DNA of 64,000 nucleotides, taken from the NCBI RefSeq assembly GCF_033118175.1, contig NC_083689.1, positions 21,372,501 through 21,436,500 on the forward strand, written 5' to 3'. Within the stretch, counting starts at the first letter, position 1; each line of letters opens with the position of its first letter. Below, one piece after another: positions 11,600-22,579 of the stretch. Position numbers and translations under genes: made by a program. The notes below the pieces were generated by a model, which was not told the DNA's origin, did no database searches, and saw only the letters and a list, made by a program, of their open reading frames with translations. This stretch comes from Dama dama (taxonomy: Eukaryota > Chordata > Mammalia > Artiodactyla > Cervidae).

Positions 11600-12833
11600 A
11601 TTTCTCTTTGCCCATTTTAATAAGTTGTATTTCTCTAGAAAGGTCTCTGTTTCATTTTAATTTTCAAAGTTATTAAAATAATGTTTTTAAAAAATCCTCA
11701 TATTTTAATGACTATGAGACATTATATATGTAAGACAACCCTTATCTTTCCTAATATTGGTTATTGTACTTTCTCTCTTTATTTACTCAGTGTTACCAGG
11801 AGGTTACCCATTTTATTTATCTTACCCAACAACTGGTTTTGTCAATTTTATTGATTATTTCTACTGCAGTTTTTTTCTATTTCATTAATGTTTGCTCTTA
11901 CCATTACTATTTTCTCCCTTATATTTTCTTTGGGTTTAATTTGGTCTTTTTTTAAAACTTCTTTAGGTGCTTTAAATTATAGCTAATTTTCAGTCCTTCT
12001 TTTTTTCTAATGCATATATTTAAGGCTATAAATTTCTCCATAAGCAAAGCTTTAAAGACATCCAAATTTTTCCATGTTACAATTTCAGTATCATTCAGTT
12101 CAAAACAATGCAGGATTTCCACTGTGATTTATTTATTTATTCTTTGGGTTGTTAAGGAATGTATTTCTTAATTTCAAAATGTATAAGTGATAAATTTAAA
12201 CAAAGAAACTATGGTTCATTCACAAGAAAAAAGATCTCAATAAAAACTTCTCTGAGGAAGTCTACACATTGGAATTACTAGTCAAAGACAAGAAATTAAC
12301 TGTCTTGGACATGCTTAGGAAAACAAAGAACTAAAGTAAATCAGGAAGATGTATACAAACAAAAGGAAAATATCAATAAAAAGATAGAAATTATGAAAAT
12401 GAACCAAGCAAAAATTCTGCAGCTGTAAAACGTAATAATTGAAATGAATATTTCAAAAGAGGGGCTCAACAACAGATGTGAACAGGTAGGAGAAAAGATC
12501 AGCAAACTTGAAGATAAGGTAGCTGAAATTAGCAAGTCCAAGCACCAGGTAAGCAACATACACGTCATAAACACAGTCCCATAAGAAAAGAGAAAGTTAC
12601 CCCCAAAAGACTGAAAGAAATAATGGCCAAAAAATTTCCTAAATCTGATGAAGTACATGAATACACAGATTCAAAAAGTTCAAAAAACTCTAAGCAGGAT
12701 AAATTCAAAGATAGCACGTTATAGTCAAATTCCTGAAAGACATATAATAGTCAAGTTGCAGAAAGACACACTTCTGAAAACAGCAAGAAAGAAGCAGTTA
12801 TCATGTACCAAGCATCCTCATAACAGTTGATAA

Positions 12834-13026
12834 GACTTGCCTGGTGGTCCAATGGTTAAGAATCTGTCTTTCAAAGCAGGAGACACAGCTTCAATCCCCA
12901 GAGAAGTAAGGTCCCACATGCCACAAAGCAATTAAGCCCACATACCACAACTACGGAGTCCACAACTAGCGAGAATTCCATTCCTAGCAAGGAAGATCTG
13001 AGGCAGCCAAATAAATATTTTTTTTT
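12834..13026 (+). mobile_element. CHR-type SINE
   Basis: Head 'agacttgcctggtggtccaatgg', middle 'ccacatgccacaaagcaattaag', tail 'cagccaaataaatatttttttt'. Confidence 0.85.
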
Positions 13027-13303
13027 TAAGATAAACAGCTGAAAGGAAAAACACCTTTCAACTAAGATTTCTTTACCCTGCAAACTATCCTTCAGAAAGA
13101 AAGGAGAAATTAAGATATTTCCAGACAAACAACAGCTGAGAAAATTCACTACCAGTAGCCCTGCCTTAAAAGAAATGCTAAAGGAAGCTCTTGGAGGTGA
13201 ACGAAGGCACATGAGATAGTAACTAGAAGCTATAAGAAAAAACAAACACCAGCAAAGGTAACTACTTAGGTAAAGGTAAAAGCCAATGTTATCATTTTGG
13301 TTC

Positions 13304-13520
13304 ATTTGTTGTTGTTTAGTAGCTAGGTCATGTCTGACTTTTTTTCACGGCACACCATGGACTGTAGCCCGCCAGGCTCCTCTGTCCGCGGAATTTCCCA
13401 GGCAAGAATACTGGAGAGGGTTGCCATTTCCTTCTCCAGAGGATCTTCCCGACCCAGGGATCGAACCCACGGCTCCTGCACTGCAGGCGGATTCCTCACA
13501 ACTCAGCCACCAGGGAAGTG
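13304..13520 (-). mobile_element. Bov-tA SINE
   Basis: Complete antisense copy with the exact 11-bp duplication CATTTTGGTTC at 13293-13303 and 13521-13531. Confidence 0.95.
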
Positions 13521-14127
13521 CATTTTGGTTCGTAACTCCTCCTTTTCTTATTTATTATTTAAAAGGCAAATACACAACACAATCATCATAAACCTATTTT
13601 GAAGGGAACACAAAGGATAAAGATGCAGTCCGTGACACTAGCTATGTAAAGAGGAGGGACACACCTGAGCCGAGGCCTGCTCTCCAGCTGTGCTCCGTGA
13701 AGGCCATGCAGCCGCGCCTCACAGCCGCCAACCTGACCTGCATCCACACCGCGCCGCCAGCTCCAGCGACAGCCCCCACGTGCCCAGACCCAGGCCGCAG
13801 CTGCTCTGCCAGCACCTTAAGCAGCAGCGACCACTGCGGCCTCACGGAGTCCGTAGGCACCGACTGAAGCCGCCGCCAATCTGCTCCGCTGCATCCTTCT
13901 CGCCAACTTTGATGGACAGTGAGGTCGGCCTGCGGCCACCAATCAGGGGTGTGTTGAGGGAGTCAACCAATGGTCGGCGTCGGGAGGCAGGACCACTAGG
14001 CTGGAAGGACAGTACCCCAGGAGAGCATGCAAGTAAATCAAATAAATGCCCCCAGGCTGGGAATGAATGGATGAAATAAAAGGGGGAAAAATAAATGACA
14101 AAGGGAGATTAAAAAAAAAAAAAAAAA

Positions 14128-14250
14128 CTCCCTCTTGGAAATTCCCCGGCAATCCCATGATTAGGACTCTGAACTTCCATTGCAAAGGCCACAGGTTCAA
14201 TCTCTGGTTAGCGAACTGAGATCTCACAAGCTAGGTGGGACACGGCCAAA
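14128..14250 (+). mobile_element. CHR-type SINE
   Basis: It contains 'ttggaaattccccggcaatccc' and the B box-like 'caggttcaatctctggtta', and ends 'acggccaaaagc'. It follows an A17 run at 14110-14126. Confidence 0.75.
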
Positions 14251-14561
14251 AGCAAATTCCCTGTTTCCAGGAATCTCAAATTTTGGTGTGCATGCGAATC
14301 ACCTAGAGAATGTAAGCGTTCATCTTTAGGTCGCGTTACCTAGTATGCTTCTCTGAGGCTGCGAAATACTAGCAAATACTAAAATGAATAGTAGCGATAC
14401 TGAGCCCTTGTTTATTGAGAGTGATGGAGAATTGAGTAGAGAGGTAAGGTTAGAAAGAGCGACAGGGACAGCCAGTAAAATTGCCCTTTCTTTTATTACT
14501 ATTTTTATTTATTATACTTTAATAACATTATAAAATAATTTTAAAATTGATAAGGTATATC

Positions 14562-14855
14562 AATCTTCCCTGGTGGTCCAGTGGTTAAGGCTCCGCACTC
14601 CCAATGCAGGGAACACCGCTTCAAACCCTGGTCCAGAGAGATCCCACGTTCCTGAAGGGCAACTAAGCCCATGGCCACAACTACTGAATCCTAGAGGCCA
14701 TAGAGCCCATGCTTGACAACAAGAGAAGGTCCCTCAAAGAGAAGCCAAGGTAAGTCAACTAGAGAGTAGCTACCGCTCCCTGCAACTAGAGAAACCCCAC
14801 CGACTGTAATGAAGACCTAGTACAGCCACAAATAAATAAATAAATTTTTTAAATT
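14562..14855 (+). mobile_element. CHR-type SINE, long form
   Basis: Head 'tcttccctggtggtccagtgg', full-length body including 'actagagaaaccccaccgac', tail (AAAT)n. Sequence on either side (14256-14561 and 14856-15098) is otherwise unassigned. Confidence 0.85.
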
Positions 14856-15405
14856 TAGTAAGATATATTACTATAATTCTTCACAAAAGAAATGTTCATT
14901 GTAGAAAATTTAGAAAAGGAAATCTAGTATAAGAAAAAAAATGGTGAAAATAACAGAGATATCTATCCACTGTTAATGTTTGAATGTATTAGCATCCAGT
15001 CTTTAAAATATATTCAGGTGTATATATATTTTTATATACAATTATTTGTATATTGCTTTCACTTAATAATAATAATATATATATATATTTCCATATCAAC
15101 AAAAAAGAGGGGTAGTGACAGGAATATATAGGAGCAAAGTGTTTTTATACTATTGAAAATGTTAGTACTATTAAAACTAAGTTGTTTTAAGCTTGCTGTG
15201 TTAATTGCAATCCCCAAGACAACCACTAAGAGAATAATTTTTGAAAACAAAAGAAAGAGGAAAAAGAAGGGCAATCAAAAATGGTACACTTCAAAAAGTC
15301 AATAATATAAAAAGCCAGGCAGTAATGGAGAATATGAGGAACAAAACATATGCAGAAAACAAACAGCCAAATTGTACAAGGAAATTCTCACATATCAATA
15401 ATTGT

Positions 15406-17001
15406 GTTTTTTTTTCCATTTATTTTTATTAGTTGGAGGCTAATTACTTTACAATACTGTAGTGGTTTTTGCCATACATTGACATGAATCAGCCATGGAT
15501 TTACATGTGTTCCCCAACCTGATCCCCCCTCCCATCTCCCTCTCCATCCCATCCCTCTGGGTCTTCCCAGTGCACCAGCCCTGAGCACTTGTCTCATGCA
15601 TCCAACCTGGGCTGGTTATCTGTTTCACCCTTGATGGTATACTTGTTTCAATGCTGTTCTCTCTGAACATCCCACCCTCGCCTTCTCCCACAGAGTCTAA
15701 AAGTCTGTTCTGTACATCTGTGTCTCTTTTTCTGTTTTGCATATGGGGTTATCATTGTCATCTTTTTAAATTCCATATATATGCATTAGTATACTGTATT
15801 GGTCTTTATCTTTCTGGCTTACTTCACTCTGTATAATGGGCTCCAGTTTCATCCATCTCATTAGAACTGGTTCAAATGAATTCTTTTTAATGGCTGAGTA
15901 ATATTCCATGGTGTATATGTACCACAGCTTCCTTATCCATTCGTCTGCTGATGGGCATCTAGGTTGCTTCCATGTCCTGGTTATTATAAACAGTGCTGCG
16001 ATGAACATTGGGGTACACGTGTCTCTTTCAGATCTAGTTTCCTCCGTGTGTACGCCCAGGAGCGGGATTTCTGGGTCATATGGCAGTTCTATTTCCAGTT
16101 TTTTAAGGAATCTCCACACTGTTCTCCATAGTGACTGCACTAGTTTGCATTCCCACCAACAGTGTAAGAGGCTTCCCTTTTCTCCACACCCTTTCCAGCA
16201 TTTATTCCTTGTAGACTTTTGGATAGCAGCCATCCTGACTGGCGTGTAATGGTACCTCATTGTGGTTTTGATTTGCATTTCTCTGATAATGAGTGATGTT
16301 GAGCATCTTTTCATGTGTTTGTTAGCCATCTGTATGTCTTCTTTGGAGAAATGTCTGTTTAGTTCTTTGGCCCATTTTTTGATTGGGTCATTTAAGCAAT
16401 CTTGAGAAAGAAGAATGGAACTGGAGGAATCAACCTGACTTCAGGCTCTACTACAAAGCCACAGTCATCAAGACAGTATGGTACTGGCACAAAGACAGAA
16501 ATATAGATCAATGGAACAAAATAGAAAGCCCAGAGATAAATCCACATACCTACGGACACCTTATCTTTGACAAAGGAGGCAAGAATGTACAATGGAAAAA
16601 AGACAACCTCTTTAACAAGTGGTGCTGGGAAAACTCTTCAACCACTTGTAAAAGAATGAAACTAGAACACTTTCTAACACCATACACAAAAATAAACTCA
16701 AAATGGATTAAACATCTAAATGTAAGACCAGAAACTATAAAACTGCTAGAGGAGAACATAGGCAAAACACTCTCTGACATAAATCACAGCAGGATCCTCT
16801 ATGACCCACCTCCCAGAATATTGGAAATAAAAGCAAAAATAAACAAATGGGACCTAATGAAACTTAAAAGCTTTTGCACAACAAAGGAAACTATAAGCAA
16901 GGTGAAAAGACAGCCTTCAGAATGGGAGAAAATAATAGCAAATGAAGAAACAGACAAAAGATTAATCTCAAAAATATACAAGCAACTCCTGCAGCTCAAT
17001 T
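15406..17001 (-). mobile_element. 5'-inverted (twin-primed) L1
   Basis: A poly(T) at 15406-15416 opens a minus-strand L1 3' end running to about 16392. There orientation flips, and 16396-17001 is plus-strand L1. By comparison with the copy at 506-3262, the minus part covers the segment equivalent to 2306-3230 and the plus part that equivalent to 1691-2297, so only a few bases are lost at the joint. The direct repeat TCAATAATTGT at 15395-15405 and 17002-17012 flanks the whole. This is the classic twin-priming structure. Confidence 0.93.
15766..16329 (-). pseudogene. L1 ORF2 C-terminus (in inverted L1)
   Basis: An open frame on the minus strand encodes the last ~187 residues of ORF2p. It includes the cysteine-rich segment (CWKGCGEKGSLLHCWWEC) and ends at the normal ORF2 stop. 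It is a fragment only, since the upstream ORF2 part lies inverted at 16396-16970 on the plus strand. Confidence 0.85.
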
Positions 17002-17031
17002 TCAATAATTGTTTTAAAAGCAAATGGATTA

Positions 17032-17230
17032 GGGACTTCCCTGGTCTAGTAGCTAAGACTCCCAGCGCAGGCGGCCTAGGTCCCATTCTTAGTCAGAGAA
17101 TTAAATCATTCTTAGTCAGGAAACTAGGGAACCACACGCTGTAAGAGTTCACATGCTACAACTAAAAAAAAAAAATCCCATATGCCACCAACTAAGACCT
17201 GGCACAGCCAAATAAATAAATAATAAAATA
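17032..17230 (+). mobile_element. CHR-type SINE
   Basis: Head 'gggacttccctggtctagtagc', tail (AAAT)n. Flanked by AAAAG(C/T)AAATGGATTA at 17016-17031 and 17231-17246. Confidence 0.9.
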
Positions 17231-18146
17231 AAAAGTAAATGGATTAAACTTTCTTAAAAGGCAGAGGTTGAGGTTAGGGTATTGAATAAAGAAACACAGT
17301 TCATCTGTCCACAAGAAAGTCACTTTGGCTACAAAGACACAGACAGGTTGAGTGTAAAAAGAGAAAAAAATGTTTCATCTAAATAGTACCAAAGGAGAGC
17401 TGGAGAGGCTATATTATTTTCAGACAAAATAGACTTTAAAGTTAAAAAAAAATTACAAAGCACAAAGAACGTTACATATTGGTGAAGGTTCAATGTGGTA
17501 AGAAGATATGACAATTATAAGCATGTACATACCTAACAAAAACAAGACAAAGACCTAACTGTGGCTCAGATCATGAACTCCTTATTGCAAAATTCAGACT
17601 TAAATTGAAGAAAGTAGGGAAAACCACTAGACCATTCAAATATGACCTGAATCAAATCCCTTATGATTACACAGTAGAACTGACATATAGATTCAAGGGA
17701 TTAGATCTGATAGACAAAGTGACTGAAGAACTATGGACAGAGGTTCGCGACATTGTACAGGAGGCAGTTATCAAGACTATCCCCAAGAAAAAGAAATGCA
17801 AAAAGGTAAAATGGTTGCCTGAGGAAGTCTTACAAATAGCTGAGAAAAGAAGAGAAGCTAAAGGCAAAAGAGAAAAGGAAAGATATACCCATTTGAATTT
17901 AGAGTTCCAAAGAATAGCAAGGAGAGACAAGAAAGCCTTCCTCAGTGATCAATGCAAAGAAATAGAGGAAATCAATAAAATGGGAAAGACTAGAGATCTC
18001 TCCAAGAAAATTAGCAATACCAAGGAAACATTTCATACAACGATGGACACAATACAGGACAGAAATGGTATGGACCTAACAGAAACAGAAGATATTAAGA
18101 AGAGGTGGCAAAAATACACAGAAGAACTATATAAAAAAGATCTTCA

Positions 18147-18438
18147 GCAAAACAGAAAAAGAGACACAGAAATACAGAACAGACTTTTGAACTTTGTGGG
18201 AGAATGTGAGGGTGGGATATTTCAAAAGAACAGCATGTATACTATCTATGGTGAAACAGATCACCAGCCCAGGTGGGATGCATGAGACAAGTGCTCCGGC
18301 CTGGTGCACTGGGAAGACCCAGAGGAATCGGGTGGAGAGGGAGGTGGGAGGGGGGATTGGGATTGGGAATACATGTAAATCCATGGCTGATTCATATCAA
18401 TGTATGACAAAACCCACTGGAAAAAAAAAATAAAAAAA
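18147..18438 (+). mobile_element. L1 3'-end insertion in BovB
   Basis: A 292-bp L1 3' UTR ending in A-rich sequence, flanked by the 14-bp duplication AAAAAAGATCTTCA (18133-18146 and 18439-18452). Confidence 0.93.
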
Positions 18439-19436
18439 AAAAAAGATCTTCATGATCCAGATAAACACGATGGTGTGGTTACTCACCCAGAACCAGACAT
18501 CTTGGAATGCAAAGTCAAGTGGGCCTTAGGAAGCATCACTACGAACAAAGCTAGTGGAGGTGATGGAATTCCAGTTGAGCTATTTCAAATCCTGAAAGAC
18601 AATGCTGTTAAAGTGCTGCATTCGGTATGCCAGCAAATCTGGAAAACTCAGCAGTGGCCACAGGACTGGAAAAGGTCAGTTTTCATTCCAATCTCAAAGA
18701 AAGGCAATGCCAAAGAATGTTCAAACTACCGCACAGTTGCACTCATCTCACACGCTAGTAAAGTAATGCTCAAAATTCTCCAAGCCAGGCTTCAACAGTA
18801 CATGAACCGTGAACTTCCAGATGTTCAAGTTGGGTTTAGAAAAGACAGAGGAACCAGAGGTCAAATTGCAAACATCCACTGAATCATTGAAAAAGCAAGA
18901 GAGTTCCAGAGAAAACATCTACTTCTACTTTTTTGATTACACCAACGCCTTTGACTGTGTGGGTCACAACAAACTGGAAAATTCTGAAAGAGATGGGAAT
19001 ACCAGACCACCTGACCTGCCTCCTGAGAAATCTATATGCATGTCAAGAGGCAACAGTTAGAACTGGACATGGAACAACAGACTGGTTCCAAATTGGGAAA
19101 GGAGTACATCAAAGCTGTATATTGTCACCCTGCTTATTTAACTTATATGCAGGCAAAATGCCAGGCTGGATGAAGCTCAAGGTGGAATCAAGATTGCTGG
19201 GAGAAATATCAATAATCTCAGATATGCAGATGACACCACCCTTATGGCAGAAAGCGAAGAAAAACTAAAGAGCCTCTTGATGAAAGTGAAAGAGGAGAGT
19301 GAAAAAGCTGGCTTAAAACTCAATATTCAAAAAATGAAGATCATGGCATCCAGTCCCATCACTTCATGGCAAATAGGTGGGGAAACAGTGGAAACAGTGA
19401 CAGACTTTATTTTCTTGGGCTCCAAAATCACTGTAG

Positions 19437-19596
19437 GGGAGGGAGGTGGGAGCGGGGATCAGGATGGGGAACACATGTAAATTCATGGCTGATTTGTGTC
19501 AATGTATGGAAAAAACCACTACAATATTGTAAAGTAATTAGCCTCCAACTAAAAAAATTTTTTTTAAATAATAAAATGTGGAATAAGTTGAAAAAA
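19437..19596 (+). mobile_element. Short L1 3'-end insertion in BovB
   Basis: A 160-bp L1 tail (gctgatttgtgtcaatgtatgg..ctccaactaaaa), flanked by AAAT(C/A)ACTGTAG (19425-19436 and 19597-19608). Confidence 0.9.
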
Positions 19597-20307
19597 AAAT
19601 AACTGTAGATGGTGACTGCTGACATGAAATTAAAAGACGCTTGATCCTTGGAAGAAAAGCTATGTCCAACCTAGAGAGCATATTAAAAAAGCAGAGATAT
19701 TACTTTGCCAACAAAGGTCCGTCTAGTCAAGGCTATGGTTTTTCCTGTAGTCGTGTATGGATGTGAGAGTTGGACTATGAAGAAAGCTGAGCACCGAAGA
19801 AATGATGCTTTTGAACTGTGGTGTTGGAGAAGACTCTTGAGAGTCCCTTGGACTGCAAGGAGATCCAACCAGTCCATCCTAAAGGAAATGAGTCCTGAAT
19901 ATTCATTGGAAGGACTGATGTTGAAGGTGAAACTCCAATACTTTGGCCACCTGATGCAAGAACTGACTCACTGGAAAAGACCCTGATGCTGGGAAAGATT
20001 GAAGGCAGGAGGAAAAGGGGATGACAGAGGATGAGATGGTTGGATGGCATCACCAACTCAATGGACATGAGTTTGAGCAAGCTCCAAGAGTTGGTGATGG
20101 ACAGGGAAACCTGATGTGCTGCAGTCCATGAGATCGCAAAGAGTCGACTGAGCAACTGAACTGAACTGAACACATCTAGCAAACTGAGCACACCCAAAAT
20201 ATATGAAGCAAAAGTGGAATTGAAGAAAGAGTAAAAAGTTCTATAATAACATTTGGAGATTTTTAATGTACCATGCAATAACCAGATGGAAGATCAATAA
20301 GAAAATA

Positions 20308-20682
20308 GAAGACTTGGGACTTTCCTAGTAGTCCAGTGGCTATGACTCCATGGTCCCAATGCAGGGGGCCCGAGTTTAATCCCTGGTCAGGGAACTAGAT
20401 CCCATACGCCACAACTAAGACCTGGCCTGCCTGTCTGCCAAGTTGCTTCAGTCATGTCTAACTCTTTATGACCCTATGGACTGTAGCCCAACAGGCTGCT
20501 CTGTCCACGGGATTCTCCAGGCAAGAATACTGGAGTGGGTTGCCATGCCTTCCTCCAGGGGGATCTTAGTGACCCAGAGACCAAATCCCTTTCTCGTGCA
20601 TTGCAGGATTCTTTACCGCTGAGCCACTGGGGAAGCCCCAAGATCTGGCACAGCCAAAGAAATAAATAATTTTTTAAAAGAA
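20308..20682 (+). mobile_element. CHR SINE split by a Bov-tA
   Basis: The CHR head and middle lie at 20308-20426 and its (AAAT)n tail at 20639-20682. Confidence 0.88.
20427..20638 (-). mobile_element. Bov-tA SINE nested in CHR SINE
   Basis: Complete antisense Bov-tA inserted in the CHR SINE with the duplication AAGA(C/T)CTGGC on each side. Confidence 0.92.
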
Positions 20683-20862
20683 GAGGAAAATAGAAGATGA
20701 ACAACAACATAAACCAATTAGGCCTATCACATATACAGAACACTCCACCTATCACCAGCAGAATACACATTCTTCTCAAGTACACATGAAACATCATCCA
20801 AGATTGACCATATATTAGGCCTGAAACAAATCTTAATCATTTAAAAATATGTATACAATTTT

Positions 20863-20876
20863 AAAAGGTTAATCTC
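20863..20876 (+). repeat. Left target-site duplication of env retrocopy
   Basis: AAAAGGTTAATCTC, identical to 23621-23634 and preceded by TT, giving the L1 endonuclease-type site TT|AAAA. Confidence 0.95.
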
Positions 20877-21061
20877 AGGGTAGTCTTTCTGCCCCCTTCT
20901 GATGCCTATGTCAGAAGCTTTCTCTATCTCCTTTATACTTTAATAAAACTTTATTACACAAAAGCTCTGAGCGATCCAGCCTCATCTCTAGCCCCGGATT
21001 GAATTCATCTCCTCCGGAGGGCAAGAATCCCGGCGTCTTATCCTTCAACAACAACCTTTCA
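20877..21061 (+). repeat. R-U5 of retroviral LTR (5' copy)
   Basis: R (20877 to about 20962) contains AATAAA at 20942-20947 and matches 23520-23606. U5 ends with CA at 21060-21061, three bases before the primer-binding site. Confidence 0.85.
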
Positions 21062-21064
21062 TCT

Positions 21065-21082
21065 TGGGGGCTCATCTGGGAT
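21065..21082 (+). promoter_or_regulatory. Primer-binding site, tRNA-Pro type
   Basis: TGGGGGCTCATCTGGGAT differs from the usual tRNA-Pro primer site at two positions, both consistent with CpG decay (G to A, C to T). Confidence 0.8.
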
Positions 21083-21095
21083 CCTTCAGGACAAG

Positions 21096-21146
21096 ATGGG
21101 CCTGATAATCTATGTGAGCCTACTTCTGCTGACTCCGAAATCCTGA
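21096..21146 (+). pseudogene. Env signal-peptide frame, cut off by a stop
   Basis: The first AUG after the primer site opens a 16-codon hydrophobic, leucine-rich frame typical of an Env signal peptide, and meets TGA at 21144. The long Env frame that follows lies in another frame, so an indel has separated the leader from the rest of Env. This AUG sits 13 bases after the primer site, where the splice junction must also lie. Confidence 0.6.
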
Positions 21147-22579
21147 GTCTGCCACTTGATCCTCAAGACAATGCCTTCCTGTCCTGGGCTCACTCCTATG
21201 CTGCATTCCACAATCGGTCTAACTGCTGGGTCTGCGGAGCACTCCCCTCTTCATCAGTGGAAGGCTTCCCGTGGTGGACATCTCCACTTCAAGGAAAAGA
21301 CTTTCTCCAAGTCTGGGAATACCTTCGACAACAATCACATGTGATGCCTCTTCTTCATCTGATGACATCTAACAACCCTAGAATGGACTGGTGCAATACT
21401 TTGTACTTTAACTATGGACTTAACGTGACTTTTAATTTTGATTATACACTGTCTCAGTTTAATGACTATTTTGCTGCACATAAGACAAATAGGTCTAGAT
21501 CTGATGTTTTTTTACCTGACGTTTATCAAATATGGGATGAGGTTATATGGCTAACTCCTGAAAAAGGATGTCTAATATCTACTGCCCCTATATGCTGGGA
21601 ACAAACAGAGCCATCCCCCAAAGTTAGCCAACAGCTTAATTACAATGATTGGAAACAATTGGGATTTTTGCCTCAGGAAATATGTAATATAATCATTCCC
21701 ATGTTTTCCAACACCAGTTCAGGATCTCCCTTTGTCTGGCCAGGCACTAATTGGGACTGGATATCTCAGTCACACTGGCTTGTTCCAAACGGGACTTATT
21801 GGATATGTGGCTCTTACCTATGGGCTTGGCTTCCCCCTGACTGGATAGGGAGATGCACCCTGGGTCTAGCCTTTACTCACAGCTTTATATTTTCAGAGCT
21901 TCCAGAAAAGCCTGCTAATTTACCCCACCTTAAAACTCAGTGGGCAAGGTCTGTATTTCACTGGTATGATTATTTGGCTGCAGTGTTTGTCCCCTCTTTG
22001 GGAACTACAGATGTTATGCTACGAGAGGACGCTTTGACTAATTTTACTCAACAGGCATTACAAGATTCTCAGAAAGCTATTTCAGCTCTTAATGCTGAAC
22101 AAGCACAAATTAGAAAGGTGGTTTTACAAAACAGATTGGCTTTAGATATTCTGACAGCTGCACAAGGAGGAACTTGTGCCATCGTTCATACTCAATGCTG
22201 TGCATATATACCTGAGATGAGCACTAATGTTACTCACTTCACTAAACACATGACCAAGATGATTGGGGCCATGGATACTCCTGAAGCCTCAATCGCCTCA
22301 CTTTGGGAGACGTTAACTAGTTCCCCATGGTGGAAAACTATCTTAATTACAATAACTCTGATTGTTTTCTTTTTGCTGTTTGCTCCCTGCATCTGTGACT
22401 GTGTAACTGGATTTGTTTCTAGTCGCATGAAAGCTTTTAAGTTACAAATGGTTGCTCAAACTCCTGCTATCACTGCAACTTCTTCCGACTACTATTTGGG
22501 GCCCCTGGATCATGTTAGAAAAAACGCCGCGGGAGGAAAAAAGCTGCCTCTAATGACCGGTGGTAAAGGCCCTTATTGA

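Larger units (their letters stand above)
9809..12180 (-). mobile_element. Old L1 ORF2, antisense, interrupted
   Basis: Antisense ancient L1 in pieces 9809-10252, 10482-10575, 10942-11477 and 11600-12180. Phrases such as 'attcttacactgctctcattag' and 'catatgattaactacaataattgatttttgaatgtt' are typical. A Bov-tA, a BovB end and a CHR SINE interrupt it. Confidence 0.6.
13660..15098 (+). other. Insert with GC-rich head; possible retroposed transcript
   Basis: The old L1 breaks near 13659 and resumes near 15099. The edges share an imperfect AAAGAGG(A/G)GG repeat (about 13650-13659 and 15104-15113). The first ~350 bp are GC- and CpG-rich, with CCAAT motifs at 13939 (ccaatcagg) and 13967 (accaatgg). 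The rest is AT-rich and contains two CHR SINEs (14128-14250, 14562-14855) and a MER5-like scrap near 14270-14320. It ends in a short A-run. A retrocopy of an unspliced RNA starting at a CpG promoter fits, but no gene is recognised on either strand. Confidence 0.35.
17605..19980 (+). pseudogene. BovB ORF2 (RT region), broken
   Basis: The linker and start of the RT domain are open from 17605 to about 18140, where an L1 tail interrupts them. RT continues at 18445-18880 with NKASGGDGIPVELF and the QPGFR-like 'QVGFRKDRG' block. Frame changes follow near 18880-18950 and 19150. The catalytic YADD region near 19215-19235 is out of frame, and the C-terminus (LWCWRRLLRVPW) is near 19815-19850. It would have encoded the BovB reverse transcriptase; stops, shifts and insertions make it inactive. 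Confidence 0.85.
17541..20169 (+). mobile_element. BovB LINE, 5'-truncated, with two nested L1 tails
   Basis: This BovB (RTE clade) copy starts between the endonuclease and RT domains and reaches the genuine 3' end (gagcaactgaactgaactgaac). Two small L1 3' ends lie inside it (18147-18438 and 19437-19596). The flanks share ACATACCTAACAAA (17527-17540) and the diverged ACACATCTAGCAAA (20170-20183). About 2.2 kb of BovB remain once the inserts are removed. Confidence 0.9.
20999..22579 (+). pseudogene. Long open Env frame (SU-TM), no AUG at its start
   Basis: The frame is open for 526 codons, but codon 1 is TTG inside U5 and the first in-frame AUG is codon 116, so the native start is lost. SU features: CWVC at residues 76-79 and several N-glycosylation sequons. 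SU/TM boundary: near residue 317, with only a degenerate cleavage site (QWAR, no R-X-K/R-R). TM features: an immunosuppressive-like helix (about 376-393) followed by CX6CC (393-401), a membrane anchor (about 447-466), and a cytoplasmic tail to 526. Layout is that of a gammaretroviral envelope glycoprotein, which mediates receptor binding and membrane fusion. The frame is otherwise undamaged. Syncytin-like domestication cannot be judged from one copy, and the missing leader argues against a functional surface protein. Confidence 0.85.

Noticed and set aside
13642..13860. A minus-strand frame in the GC-rich block as a first coding exon
   Set aside because: No protein family is recognisable and open frames are expected by chance in CpG-rich DNA. 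Kept only as part of the unexplained insert.
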